Assembly: GCA_907163375.1 (NCBI GenBank)
Contig: CAJQUW010003011.1
Coordinates: 52,166 to 116,165, forward strand
DNA length: 64,000 nucleotides
DNA from: Prostheceraeus crozeri
Taxonomy: Eukaryota > Platyhelminthes > Polycladida > Euryleptidae
Reading direction: 5' to 3'
Shown: positions 35,842-45,604 of the stretch, piece by piece
Numbering within the stretch: position 1 is the first letter of the stretch
Layout of the letters: every line of letters starts with the position of its first letter
Notes under the pieces: generated by a model
Databases searched by the model: none
Told to the model about the DNA's origin: nothing
The model's input: the letters and a program-made list of their open reading frames with translations, nothing else
Translations under genes and position numbers: made by a program

Positions 35842-37161
35842 ATGGAAACCCCAAATTTAAAAAAATTATATTCGTCCGCATCATCCTGTTCTTCTTATTC
35901 GACGAGATCAACGGGATTTGAAAATAAATGTTTTGATAATAATAATAATAATACTATTACAAATCCATGTATAGATGTTAATATTTTATTTCAATTACAA
36001 GCCGAAATATTTAGAGAACAAACAAAAGGTTTACCTTCTATAGAAACTAATTATTGTTTGTTTCCAGGAGATCCATTTATTAAATTTATGGAGATTGTTA
36101 GTAAATATAATGATGTAGCTTATGTGGAATTAAATAAAGAAAATATGGTTATAATAGGTCATAATAATGTTTATGGATTTATTAGAGCAGTGTTACCAAT
36201 TAGTAATACTGATTGGATAGAAACTAAAATTATTAATTATATCAATATTAAAGAATTAGTTAAAAAATTAAAATCTTTTTCCAAAGAAAAAATTAGATTA
36301 TTTGTTGACGATCAAAATCAATATAACATTCACATAGAGAGTAAAAAACATAATGAAGAATTATTATGTCAAGTTTATTATAGAGACACAATTTATAAAC
36401 AAGAAACATTAGAAATGCCGCAAAGATATGATGATGATACGTATATAGGATTATATTCAAACTTAAATATTAATTTGTTAAAATCTTACATAAATGGCTT
36501 AGCTCAACAAGAAAAAATTTATATGTGGTCAACACCTTATACTATAAACAATGACCATAATCATAATAAACGAACCGAAGGTTCTAGGGCTTTGCCCGAT
36601 CATAACAATCCTCTGAATCATATTGAAGAATCTTATGATAATAATGATGATTCTGTAACATCTGAAAAAGGTGTAAATGGTAAAAAAGATTATAAAAATA
36701 TTAGTAATTATAAAAATTTATCTAAATTTTATTTTCTTACAATTGAAAATAATAATGATGGCATAGTTGAAGATACTGTTAGACAACTATGTGTCGGGTC
36801 TACAAAATTTAAATTAGGATTTACATCTAATCAATTTAAAATTTTATCATCTTTAACAAAAACTAAAAGTGATTCAGATTATGGTGGTGTTATTAAATTT
36901 TCCAAAAGAGATCAAAGACCAATATTTTTCTCTATTATATTATTAACAGATAAGAAATGTAATTTAGAATTAGATATTCCAATAAGAGAATGGTATCCTA
37001 TCATGGAAGGGCATCCTATACCAAAAAGTGTAATTTATGATGATGAAGAAACAATTTATGATGATGATGAAGAATCAATTGATGATGATGATGAAGAATC
37101 AATAGTTAGTGAAAAAAAATTTAAATTATCTTTTGATAAAACATTATATGATGAAACTTAA
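35842..37161 (+). CDS. Unknown protein, possibly sliding-clamp-like, 439 aa
   Basis: After a Ser/Asn-rich start, residues ~75-190 read FIKFMEIVSKYNDVAYVEL...NNVYGFIRAVLPI and further strands. A second, similar domain is at ~290-390 (FKLGFTSNQFKILSSLTK...GGVIKFSKR...FFSIILL). Two beta-rich domains with a helix preceding strands are reminiscent of a PCNA fold, and it lies back to back with the polymerase genes; this is a guess. Between the domains is an insertion with two mini-hairpins (36572-36597). The C-terminus is a long Asp/Glu run built from repeated GATGATGAA-type codons. Confidence 0.45.
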   Translation: METPNLKKLYSSASSCSSYSTRSTGFENKCFDNNNNNTITNPCIDVNILFQLQAEIFREQTKGLPSIETNYCLFPGDPFIKFMEIVSKYNDVAYVELNKENMVIIGHNNVYGFIRAVLPISNTDWIETKIINYINIKELVKKLKSFSKEKIRLFVDDQNQYNIHIESKKHNEELLCQVYYRDTIYKQETLEMPQRYDDDTYIGLYSNLNINLLKSYINGLAQQEKIYMWSTPYTINNDHNHNKRTEGSRALPDHNNPLNHIEESYDNNDDSVTSEKGVNGKKDYKNISNYKNLSKFYFLTIENNNDGIVEDTVRQLCVGSTKFKLGFTSNQFKILSSLTKTKSDSDYGGVIKFSKRDQRPIFFSIILLTDKKCNLELDIPIREWYPIMEGHPIPKSVIYDDEETIYDDDEESIDDDDEESIVSEKKFKLSFDKTLYDET

Positions 37162-37438
37162 TATGGTAAAACTTAATATGATAAAACTTAATGTGATAAA
37201 GAAAATATTCGATAAATATATTTTCATATGTAATAAAATTTTTAGATGTAATAAGTTTTTAGATGTAATAAATTTTTAGATGTAATAAGTTTTTAGATGT
37301 AATAAAGTTTTTAGATGTAATAAGTTTTTAGATGTAATAAATTTTTTAGATGTTATAAATTTTTTAGATGTAATAAATTTTTTAGATGTTATAAATTTTT
37401 TAGATGTTATAAATTTTTTAGATGTAATAAAAAAATTA
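37162..37438. repeat. Tandem ~17-19-bp repeat, convergent 3' ends
   Basis: TTTTTAGATGTAATAA(A/G) is repeated about ten times (37250-37430) between the stop of the 439-aa gene and the stop of polymerase. AATAAA words on both strands within it could serve as poly(A) signals. Confidence 0.8.
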
Positions 37439-38809
37439 TTATTCCCACGTGTCATCATCATCACTTAAATTACTCTCACAGATGATTGTTTGAAATATTT
37501 CAGCTTGAATATCTTCTCCGTTATAAGGTAACATAATTTCATTTTCATCTGGTGCTTGACGTTTAAGAATATTTATTTGACCAGAAAATTTTTTTTCTTC
37601 AGTATTATTATTTTTATCAGGAATACTAATTCCAGTTTCTAAAGATCTTTTCCATGGTTTATTAACTGTAGTCGATAATGTTTTCCCCGAATATAATTTT
37701 AGAAAATCTTCTACTTTTACTTTATCTTGTGAATATCCTTTGAATGTTTTCTTTTCACTAAGTCTCCCTTGTTCATCTACAGTAATACAGTATTTTACTT
37801 TAGGTGCAATAAACATTGCAAAAATAATTCCACCATTTCCATAATCATTTTTCCCTTGACACAATTCTCCTCCAACATATCCAGCAGCGTCTAATTTATT
37901 AAAGAGCTCATTGGAAATATATATTGAATCAGTATCTGTATAATGAATGTATTTTTCTTTGAAACCATTAATTTCTAAAATAAAGTTATTCATGATTCTT
38001 CTAGAGTGAGAAAGAATGAAAGAACCTAAGTGTGATGGCATGAATGACGTCTTCCCATCTTTTACAATATTAGTTTTGAGAAATTCATCATCTTCCATTT
38101 CTACTTTCGCTAAATATTGTTCATCATTTAATTTTTCATAATCTTTTACTTCTTGAGTGAAATTTTTTCTCAATGTATTCTCATTCCATAAATGATATTT
38201 AGTGGTTATATCTTTTTGCACAGTTTTGCCATATAGCGAATTCATCAATAATTTAATTAACTCATCACCTACAGTATTTCCTTCTGTTTTATATCTTTTT
38301 CTCAAATTAAAAAGTTTTTCAATATAATTTCGAAATGGTGAAACTTGATAATTTTTTTCATAAATTATACCATCAGTAATATGTAAGATTTTCCCCCCAC
38401 ATCTAACAATTTCTTGTATGTCAACAGAAGTTAATACATCATAACATATACCATTTCTAAACCTGATTACTTTTACATGAGAATTATTATTTTGATTTTT
38501 AACTTTATCTTTAATAGGAACTGGTTGGAAAAACATATCATTCGGATATTGAAACACAACAGAGAATATTCCAGTTTTAGGTCTAAATGTTTGAGTATTA
38601 AATTTATATACTATTTCCCGCTCTTCTTCTTGACGAAATTTTCTAGCTGATTCAGCTTTAGGGTATTCTGAATTTTCATCATACATAGCTGATGGATATA
38701 AAGATGTTGCATCAAAAGCCATTAGAAATTCATTTTTTTGTTCAAGTAGTTGATTTGAAATTTTCTTACAAATTTCAGTTTTATCTCCTAAATCTCGATA
38801 CTGTTTCAT
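37439..38809 (-). pseudogene. polB: DNA polymerase B of element 2, palm/thumb (C-terminal) part
   Basis: Contains polymerase motif A AFDATSLYPSAM, motif B KLLMNSLYGKTV and motif C HYTDTDSIYI, with an acidic C-terminus. The catalytic aspartates are kept. It is separated from the exonuclease part by an 8-base gap with a frame change and a stop, next to a mini-hairpin repeat. The type differs from element 1: no HNH insert and LYPSAM instead of LYGSSL. Confidence 0.85.
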
Positions 38810-38817
38810 TAAATCTA

Positions 38818-40305
38818 TTAAATTACTTCCCAGGACAAAGTCCCACCAGCGTAGCGACCAAGGGACAAAGTCCCCCCAGCGCAGCGACCAGGTAAATACT
38901 GTTTTAATATTGGTAACAAGATGCTACAAAATGGCGATATGTATTTTCTTATATTTGCTGAAACTCTTCCACCTTTAACAGATTTTCTAATATAATTTCT
39001 AGCCCATAAATCTATATGAGAATGAATATTTATATTGTCATTTTGTACGCTTTTCATCCAACCGTTAAATGTTAAAGCAGAGGATGTCAAATTAGTAGTT
39101 ATATCTTCACCAACTAAATCTTGCATAACATTATTATATTTGTAGATACAAAAAGCTAAAGAAAGAATATCGTTAACTAAATATGGTCTCCATTCATTTT
39201 CTTTTTCTTTATAATTTTCATGTGTTATGTCTCCAATTTCATAATTTAATTTACACACATTCGTAGGAATTTTAAAATTCTCACACCATTTAGAAAGACT
39301 TGTTTTTACATGTTGATAACTACATTTCATTATAATAGTTTGAAGTGCTAATTTACCTGAAGGTGAATCTTTTTTCATATTGTTTTTAAATCTAAAAGAT
39401 TTTTGAATGTATCTACTAACACATTCAGTTGTATAAGGATTTTGTAATGAAGCAGTCAATATTCCTCTTGAAGTTTTAAGAGGCGGTTTAGATAATTTAA
39501 AATTAGCTTTTATCGGAAAATAGGAATCAAAACCTGATGAATTGTGAGCTATTAAAGTTACTCTAGAATAATTAAATTTTCCAAGAGTTTTAAAAAATTG
39601 ATGGATCGGACATACGTCCTCTGGGTTTCCCCCGATCGAACATTCATCATCCTCAGTTCTCGTAAATATTTTCACACAATTTTGAAGTTTATTAAATTCT
39701 AATTCAGTTAAATTATTATACTCATTAATCTGTTTTTTAAGTTTTTTAATTTCATCTTCATCTTTTGATCGTTTAATTTTAATCATATCACTTAGCAAAC
39801 GTGTTTCTAATTCTTTCAATCTTTGTTTCGGTAAACAACATATAAATTTATTAAAATTAATAGCTCCTACAGCGTAAGGAATAGGATGAGCTGTTGAACA
39901 GTTAGGATCAGGAAAAGTTTCGAGATCCCAAATATATGTTGAACCATAGTCAATTTTTTTCTTTGTTATGATTTTATATGGACGCGTTGTTAGATTTTCA
40001 TCAGTAACTGTTTTATATATGGGTTTGAACTTATTTTCAATTTCTCTAATAGCTTTTAATTTATGAGATTTATTAATTAAACAATAGTGACCAATTGTTG
40101 AACCTGCGTGAAAATAATTGTAATAAACATAATTATGAAACGTTTCAATTCCTCTAGGATTTAAATGACGATTGGCAGGACTATAATATTGAACACATTC
40201 TCCAAAATATTTATTGAATTGAGAAAATTTACAGTTTGACATTACTCCTGTTCTGGATGTGGCTTTCTCTTTATATAAAAAATTATTAAACATTTCTTTC
40301 ATCAT
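38818..40305 (-). pseudogene. polB: DNA polymerase B of element 2, exonuclease part
   Basis: Exonuclease motifs are visible: I in YIWDLETFPD, II in LIAHNSSGFDSYF, III in YLVNDILSLAF. It ends with SVKGGRVSANIRKY, after which a Gly-rich tail (GGTLSLGRYAGGTLS) is encoded by two 29-bp repeats carrying GGGACAAAGTCCC palindromes, then a stop. The palm lies directly beyond. The insertion and frame change disconnect exonuclease and polymerase. Confidence 0.85.
38833..38891. repeat. Two 29-bp mini-hairpin units inside the polymerase gene
   Basis: GGACAAAGTCC (38833-38843) and GGGACAAAGTCCC (38862-38874), each followed by (A/C)CCAGCG(T/C)AGCGACC. They sit exactly at the break between the exonuclease and polymerase parts. 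Confidence 0.85.
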
Positions 40306-40967
40306 TTCTCCTTGTTCTTCATTAAAACCTCGTAAAACATTATAACATTTAATAAAACAAAAAAATCTTCAGAAGGAATATAACAATATTCACCGAAATA
40401 TTCTTTGATTCTATATTTCATATTAATCCCTGCCCCTCTATGCGATCTTTGTACTAACTTCATTCCAAAATCTTCATATTTAATATTACCTGTAAAAATC
40501 CATTCGTTAGCATCGGATTTCTCATCCAGATTCGAAAACCATGTTTCAAATGATTTTTTATTATAGAAGGTTACGTAAAAATTTTGAATTATATTTTCCT
40601 GATCTTTAACAACTTTTCCAAGTAAATTAATAATTTTACCATTTCCTAAAAGTTTCCGCATATCATTTACTACATTAATAAAAGATACATTTTCATATTT
40701 AATTTCATTTGGATTAAATAAATTACATAAATCATCACCAAGTTCATCCTTAATTCTATCATCAAAAAAGATATCACTAATAGGAGTTTCTAATATTTCT
40801 TTTGTTCCACGTTTCTGTTTTTTAGTATTACGTCTAATACTACGCCTAGTACGTTTCTGTTTTTTAATACGTTTACTATGTTTAATTTGCGCATCAAACT
40901 CAGCAGTTTGTTTCTTGATTAATTCATCAATCCTAGACGTTTGTCCGAGAGACATTTCACGATTCAT
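40302..40967 (-). pseudogene. polB: DNA polymerase B of element 2, N-terminal region
   Basis: A basic N-terminus (KRIKKQKRTRRSIRRNTKKQKRG) is followed by a region found upstream of the exonuclease in related Polinton polymerases, ending at EYCYIPSEDFFV. The frame is then lost at a run of seven A (+ strand, 40359-40365). The exonuclease frame takes over just downstream. In protein-primed polymerases this N-terminal part includes the priming protein region. Start context is AAAAAATATG. Confidence 0.7.
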
Positions 40968-41016
40968 ATTTTTTAAAAGAAAGAATGAATTTTTACATAG
41001 AACCTCGGTTCCGTTT

Positions 41017-41322
41017 TTACATATACACAGGAATATGTAATTGATGTAATGTTTCTAATTCATGTGCTGTTAAATGTTCTTTCTTAACCAACCACCATAA
41101 ATTATTATACGCCAAAAATACTCGGAAACTTCTTAAACAAAGTGGAAAGTCTTTTGTTTTAACACACGGTTTAATACCATGTTTTGTTTTATAATCTGTA
41201 ACGAGCGCTACGTATTTATGATGATAATAAAATCTAGCTTCTTTCTTCGAATTTACAGGATTTGTAGGATGACGATAATCTTTTAAAACTGGTACATGCT
41301 CTATCTTATAATCATTCAACAT
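41017..41322 (-). CDS. Small protein of unknown function, 101 aa
   Basis: From the ATG at 41322. Tyr/His-rich N-terminal half (YRHPTNP, ARFYYHHKYVALV), then Trp/Leu-rich (AYNNLWWLVKKEHLTAHELETLHQLHIPVYM). No cysteine motif, signal peptide or known domain. It lies between ATPase and polymerase, and is absent from element 3 at the matching place. Near its upstream side (41369-41400) are repeated CACTCCGTTCGG-type units. Confidence 0.5.
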   Translation of the reverse strand: MLNDYKIEHVPVLKDYRHPTNPVNSKKEARFYYHHKYVALVTDYKTKHGIKPCVKTKDFPLCLRSFRVFLAYNNLWWLVKKEHLTAHELETLHQLHIPVYM

Positions 41323-41398
41323 ATTTTTTTTTATTTTTATTAACAAAAAATTTATAAGAAAAAATTATTCGGCCACTCCGTTCGGTCACTCCGTTCGA

Positions 41399-42166
41399 TC
41401 ACTCCTCGAAAATATTTTCTATAACTCTTTCATGAATTTTTTTATCAATATTAATTGTGATAAATCCATAATCTTTTGACCAAGCATTGTTACACGATTG
41501 TTTAAATTCATCTTTATTTCTTACACATAAATCTCTTAACAAATCACTTAAGTTTCTTGCATTTATTTCAAATAGTATAAATATATTTGCATTCTTTCTA
41601 ATAACACTTCCGTCTAATGAATACATACTTTGTGTTAAATAAAATACACTACAGTTATTATGTCTACCTCTTGTGAAATAATTTCTCTGAACTGACTGAT
41701 TTCTATCATTAACACAATCATCAAAAATTACACAATGTTTCATTGTTTTATCTAGTTTACTAGGATCTTGCATATTACCACTATCATCTATTAGTTGTAT
41801 CTTTATATGCTTATTTTTATTGGTTTCAACTAACTGATTATTTTTTGTTGCTTCTTCACACCACGAACTTATTTCTTCTTCATCTTCAGATTTTTCATAT
41901 TCTTTGAATAATGAAGCAATTGCTGTTTTTTTAAGATTATTTTCAAATCCATATTTTAAAAATTGATAGACGGGTTGTTCTGCCGTTGTTGTATAAATTA
42001 TAAGATTGTTATAATCCAAAAAATTTGGAGTCGTTAAAATTTTAAACAATAGATACGTTTTTCCACAACCTGATCTTCCACAAATAACTGCTAAAACTTT
42101 ATTAGATAAATTTGGATGATGATTAAATTTAAGTTTTTTTTTATTAAATGGAGGTAGTTCACTCAT
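41399..42166 (-). CDS. ATP: FtsK/HerA-type genome-packaging ATPase, 255 aa
   Basis: Walker A is CGRSGCGKTYLL (~residues 29-40), Walker B is HCVIFDDCVND (~148-158), then a conserved FYLTQSMYSLDG segment (~178). The fold and length fit A32-like packaging ATPases, with an acidic insert (KSEDEEEISS) longer than in element 1. Full length and open. Its homologue in element 3 is disrupted. Start context is TATTAAAAAATG. Confidence 0.9.
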   Translation of the reverse strand: MSELPPFNKKKLKFNHHPNLSNKVLAVICGRSGCGKTYLLFKILTTPNFLDYNNLIIYTTTAEQPVYQFLKYGFENNLKKTAIASLFKEYEKSEDEEEISSWCEEATKNNQLVETNKNKHIKIQLIDDSGNMQDPSKLDKTMKHCVIFDDCVNDRNQSVQRNYFTRGRHNNCSVFYLTQSMYSLDGSVIRKNANIFILFEINARNLSDLLRDLCVRNKDEFKQSCNNAWSKDYGFITINIDKKIHERVIENIFEE

Positions 42167-42257
42167 TTTTTAATAAAAAAAATTTATTTTTATTTTTTTA
42201 TTTTTTGTTTCTAAAGAAGAAGAAGAAAATTAAACTTCTCTAGCTTCGCGTAGGAGT

Positions 42258-43046
42258 TTATACCTCTCGAACCAAAAGATCTATCATAATCTCTTCACCT
42301 CCAAAATTTATTTCTTGTCCTTTTTCATCAGTGATTCTAATGTTAATGTTGTTAATAGTTTTTCTTGTAATAGGAAAATATATTAATGTTTGTGGAAATA
42401 CATTTAATCTATAACCAATGGGTACAGTAAAAGCTGGAAAACTGAATATTAAATTTGATAATTTACCATTTATATATCCTCCTTCAATAATGTCACAATG
42501 TACAACAATTGAATTTATTTCAGTTATTTTTGGAATCTTCTCACCTAAATGATAACCTTGACTATAGGTTTGTTTATTAAATCCTAATAGCTTTGACAAT
42601 GATCTATCATGATTAAAATCAACTTGATGATTTTCGTCTAAAGTAAGAGAAAATTTATTAACTGCCGGTTCAACTGCAAAATGTAATTGTTTCTTATCTT
42701 TAAATGGTATACCTAAATGTCTCTTAATTTCATTTGATATTGTTTCAACTTCGTAAGAACCAGGAAGAAAAGTTAATATTTTCCATGTTTTGCCTTTATC
42801 AGTAGAATATCTAAATTGATCATTCACATCTTTTATAACATTTTGAATAGTGTTAAATGTAGAGAAACTAGTCAATGCAATTTGATAATTTTTATTTTGT
42901 TCCAAATGTAGAATGGGTTCTAAATTACAAGTGTGTGATGAAGTAGTTGTTATAATTTTTAACGTCGTACTAAATTTTGATGAACCCAAAATCTCTGTCA
43001 AATTTTCTAAATGATTATTAATTTTGTCTAAATCTGCTGAACACAT
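42258..43046 (-). CDS. Conserved Polinton structural-type protein, 262 aa
   Basis: Contains the LSKLLGFNKQTY block, then HCDIIEGGYINGKLSNLIFSF, then YFPITRKTINN and INIRITDEKGQEINF near the end, with alternating beta strands. The same block order is in the C-terminal parts of the two large proteins of element 1 (10681-13638), which carry an extra N-terminal half. It may be the single-jelly-roll vertex (penton) protein, but I cannot prove this. A GCTTCGC mini-hairpin (42243-42249) lies just past the stop. Near-identical copy at 59329-60117. Confidence 0.65.
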   Translation of the reverse strand: MCSADLDKINNHLENLTEILGSSKFSTTLKIITTTSSHTCNLEPILHLEQNKNYQIALTSFSTFNTIQNVIKDVNDQFRYSTDKGKTWKILTFLPGSYEVETISNEIKRHLGIPFKDKKQLHFAVEPAVNKFSLTLDENHQVDFNHDRSLSKLLGFNKQTYSQGYHLGEKIPKITEINSIVVHCDIIEGGYINGKLSNLIFSFPAFTVPIGYRLNVFPQTLIYFPITRKTINNINIRITDEKGQEINFGGEEIMIDLLVREV

Positions 43047-43075
43047 TTTTTAGTTAAAATTTTAAATAAATATTA

Positions 43076-43164
43076 TAGATAAAAATCGTAGATAAAAATC
43101 ATAGATAAAAATCATAGATAAAAATCATAAATAAAAAGCATAGATAAAAATCATAGATAAAAAT
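43076..43164. repeat. 13-bp tandem repeat (ATAGATAAAAATC)
   Basis: About seven copies of ATAGATAAAAATC lie between two genes. Element 3 lacks them at the matching place and has a hairpin-bearing insertion instead. Confidence 0.85.
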
Positions 43165-43991
43165 TAGAAACAACATATTTCAGCTACACTTTTATAATCC
43201 TCTTCATTTAGTATCTTCTTTTCTAACAGTCTTTTCAATATAGCATGAATTTCATTGAAACTAGAATTATGTCCTTCTTTTATTGCAGATATTAAAATAT
43301 TTAATCTATTTAGTAATTCTTGTGGATCATCTGGTAAAAATATAGTTGTTTCAGTTTTCTGTTTTTCAGATAAACCTTTCCCTACTTTAACTCCCGTTGA
43401 TAATAAATTTTCTAATTGTTTATAACGTCTAAGAGATTTTACTGCACCAACTCTGTCTAACATAGCTTTATATTTTATGAGATCTTCTACAGCATAATTA
43501 TTTAAATCTGCTCCTCTTAAAAGATTAACAAAATTTCTATCTAAATTAAAAGGAGATTTATCTGGTGAAAAAATTATACCTCGAAAAGGTTGTGGAAATA
43601 TTTCTTTTTGTCCGAGATAAAATCTAGGTATTGTTTTTCCATCTATAAATGAAATAGAATGTTCAAATTGCATAGATTTTGGTAATTTCTTATTAATGTT
43701 TGATTCTAGTAATCCATAGTCATCTAATACAGTTTTGTGCTCTGGATCTGTTATATCAATTTGTTTATCATTATTTGTACTTTCTTTTTCAAGAGTTTTA
43801 AATGGTTTCATAGTTTTCTCAAAATCAGTTTTTACTTGCTCGGTTTGCTGCATTTTTTCAAACATATCAGATTGAATACCAGCTTTTATCATTCTATGTT
43901 GAAGATGATTTTCTTTCATAATATTTCTTTGTTTTATTAACTCTTCTAATTGTTTTATTCTTTTATAATTATCAGCTCTAATTTTATTCAT
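43164..43991 (-). CDS. Conserved Polinton protein of unknown function, 275 aa
   Basis: I use the ATG at 43991 (TTTAAAAATG context); the frame is open further. Residues ~1-75 are a Lys/Glu/Gln-rich coiled coil (RIKQLEELIKQRNIMKEN). Then comes FYLGQKEIFPQPFRG...SPFNL, and a NYAVEDLIKYKAML helix, a pattern common in Polinton proteins next to the ATPase, of unknown role. The C-terminus is helical. The homologue in element 3 (58417) has a one-base frame break in a T run. Confidence 0.6.
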   Translation of the reverse strand: MNKIRADNYKRIKQLEELIKQRNIMKENHLQHRMIKAGIQSDMFEKMQQTEQVKTDFEKTMKPFKTLEKESTNNDKQIDITDPEHKTVLDDYGLLESNINKKLPKSMQFEHSISFIDGKTIPRFYLGQKEIFPQPFRGIIFSPDKSPFNLDRNFVNLLRGADLNNYAVEDLIKYKAMLDRVGAVKSLRRYKQLENLLSTGVKVGKGLSEKQKTETTIFLPDDPQELLNRLNILISAIKEGHNSSFNEIHAILKRLLEKKILNEEDYKSVAEICCF

Positions 43992-44112
43992 TTTTAAAAT
44001 ATAATATTTGAATTTTGTGGTAACATTGGAATACAGCAAAAACATTTTACTGAACAAATTATTTTTTTATTGCTTTGTTGTTTGACATCTTTTCGTTTAA
44101 AGTTTTCTCGTT

Positions 44113-44841
44113 TTAAGTTTTGTTTAATAAAGTTTTGTTTAATAAAGTTTTGCTTAAATTTTCGCTTAAAGTTTTTAGCTCTTCTAAAAAAATTTTGTCA
44201 TTTTCTTCATTAGAAATTTTAGCATCACTAGAAATTTTGCCATCCTTTTTATTTTTATCATCAACTTTTTCTGTCTGTGATTGAAATGATATTTGATTTA
44301 CTTCATTAGCTATTTGATCAAATTTTTCAATCTCATCTAACGTAATAACATTATCATCACATACTCTTTGAAAGTAGTAATGTAGTTTATCATAGACTTC
44401 TTTAATATGTAAATGCTTAGTTTTTAATGATTTTCGTTTCTTAGTTATTAAAGATTTATCTAACATTGTAACAAGTGAAGTTGCAAAAACACCCGTACCT
44501 GTTAAAGCTGTAGCAACTACTGGAATTACTAAAACACCTGAAGATATAACAATTGTCAAAGCACCTAAACTTATTGTTAAGAATATGCCAATTCCTTGTG
44601 TTACATTCTTAACTTTAGACCATCTCTTTCTTAACTTTTTATAATGCTCTAATCTTAATAATAATTGAGATTCCTTATCTTTCATATACCTAACTCTATC
44701 TTTGTGTTTTTCTTTGTTCATTTTTTCAATGTTCATTTTTTCAATGTCCATTAAAGTAGAACTACGTTCATATGATAACGAAGGATATATTCTTGAGGTT
44801 CCTTCCATTTCTGAAGTTCCTTCCACTTTTGTTTCTTCCAT
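44113..44841 (-). CDS. TIR-anchored membrane protein, 242 aa
   Basis: The start is ATG at 44841 after TTTCTTTAAAAATG. The N-terminal ~85 residues are charged and coiled (KEKHKDRVRYMKDKES, LEHYKKLRKRW). Two hydrophobic helices follow at ~90-145 (IGIFLTISLGALTIVISSGV, then ALTGTGVFATSLVTML), then a long charged helix. A membrane protein with a hairpin of two transmembrane segments. The promoter and first third lie within the TIR, so a truncated copy exists at the other end (27744). The end has three direct repeats of NKTLL-type codons. Near-identical copy at 57567. Confidence 0.65.
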   Translation of the reverse strand: MEETKVEGTSEMEGTSRIYPSLSYERSSTLMDIEKMNIEKMNKEKHKDRVRYMKDKESQLLLRLEHYKKLRKRWSKVKNVTQGIGIFLTISLGALTIVISSGVLVIPVVATALTGTGVFATSLVTMLDKSLITKKRKSLKTKHLHIKEVYDKLHYYFQRVCDDNVITLDEIEKFDQIANEVNQISFQSQTEKVDDKNKKDGKISSDAKISNEENDKIFLEELKTLSENLSKTLLNKTLLNKT

Positions 44842-45160
44842 TTTTAAAGAAATATTTTGAATAAATATTTTGAATAAATATTTTGAATACAATCTTCTGG
44901 TATATTGAGACTACGTGATATTTTGAGACAACTTAAATTTTCGTCTGCCTAAATTTTCAAAATTCTTAGACCACGTGATATTTTGAGACAACTTAAATTT
45001 TCGCCCTTCGGCCACGTGAAATTTGAAATCTACCTAAATTTTTGAAATTTTGATTTTTTTGAAAATTTTGAAAACCCCCGCAAAAGTGTGACATCCGGCG
45101 CAAGCGAAGCGAAGCAAAGCGAAGCGAAGCGTCGCGCCGGATGTCACACTATAAACTACT
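44615..45160 (-). repeat. Element 2 right terminal inverted repeat
   Basis: Inverted copy of 27425-27970, including the 17-bp-arm palindrome at 45085-45150. Outside is TACAAT (45161-45166), equal to 27419-27424. Confidence 0.93.
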
Positions 45161-45471
45161 TACAATATATTTTCATGTGAAGGTAATATACGAACATTAC
45201 TACTTACCACTAATTAGTTGCTACAATATCCACGATTTCGCCGGTTGGCGAAAAATCAGCTTGCATTAGTAAACAAATATCTACCAACTAATTATAGCAA
45301 CTTTTTCGCCACCTGTCGTTTTTTAATTTTACACATGTTTTTGGATAAATTATGACCATTTTCACATGCGGAGATAGTTTTTACACGAAAATGAACCTTT
45401 AAATAATTATCCACAAAATCGCTACCTCGCCAGATAATCTGTTGATATTAGCAAGATGCGTTCCCACAGGG
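45161..45471 (+). mobile_element. Right half of the small transposon split by element 2
   Basis: Ends in GCAAGATGCGTTCCCACAGGG, the reverse complement (one mismatch) of the left tip at 26959. Shares TTCGCC/GGCGAA words with the left half. Confidence 0.6.
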
Positions 45472-45604
45472 TGTTAGTGCAGTTTCATTTCAATGAGGTC
45501 ATCAGACACCAATAACATGAAAGTCGGCCTAAAAAGTGCAGTAGACCTTGAAAATTTCACAATGTCCTCGAGTCAAGAGTTCATGGAAAGTGCTATTCAT
45601 AGAG

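Larger units (their letters stand above)
27425..45160. mobile_element. Element 2: AT-rich Polinton/Maverick, 17,736 bp
   Basis: Tips read AGTAGTTTATAGTGTGACATCC inward at both ends, with a 546-bp inverted repeat flanked by an exact 6-bp duplication TACAAT (27419-27424 and 45161-45166). It carries protease, integrase, packaging ATPase, capsid and polymerase genes of a family distinct from element 1. It is much more AT-rich than element 1. Several genes are broken (polymerase, the start of the phospholipase-integrase gene), so it is probably defective. Confidence 0.95.

Noticed and set aside
37276-37464. Frame with repeated ITSKKF peptide
   Set aside because: It translates the 17-19-bp AT-rich tandem repeat in a 3'-intergenic region.
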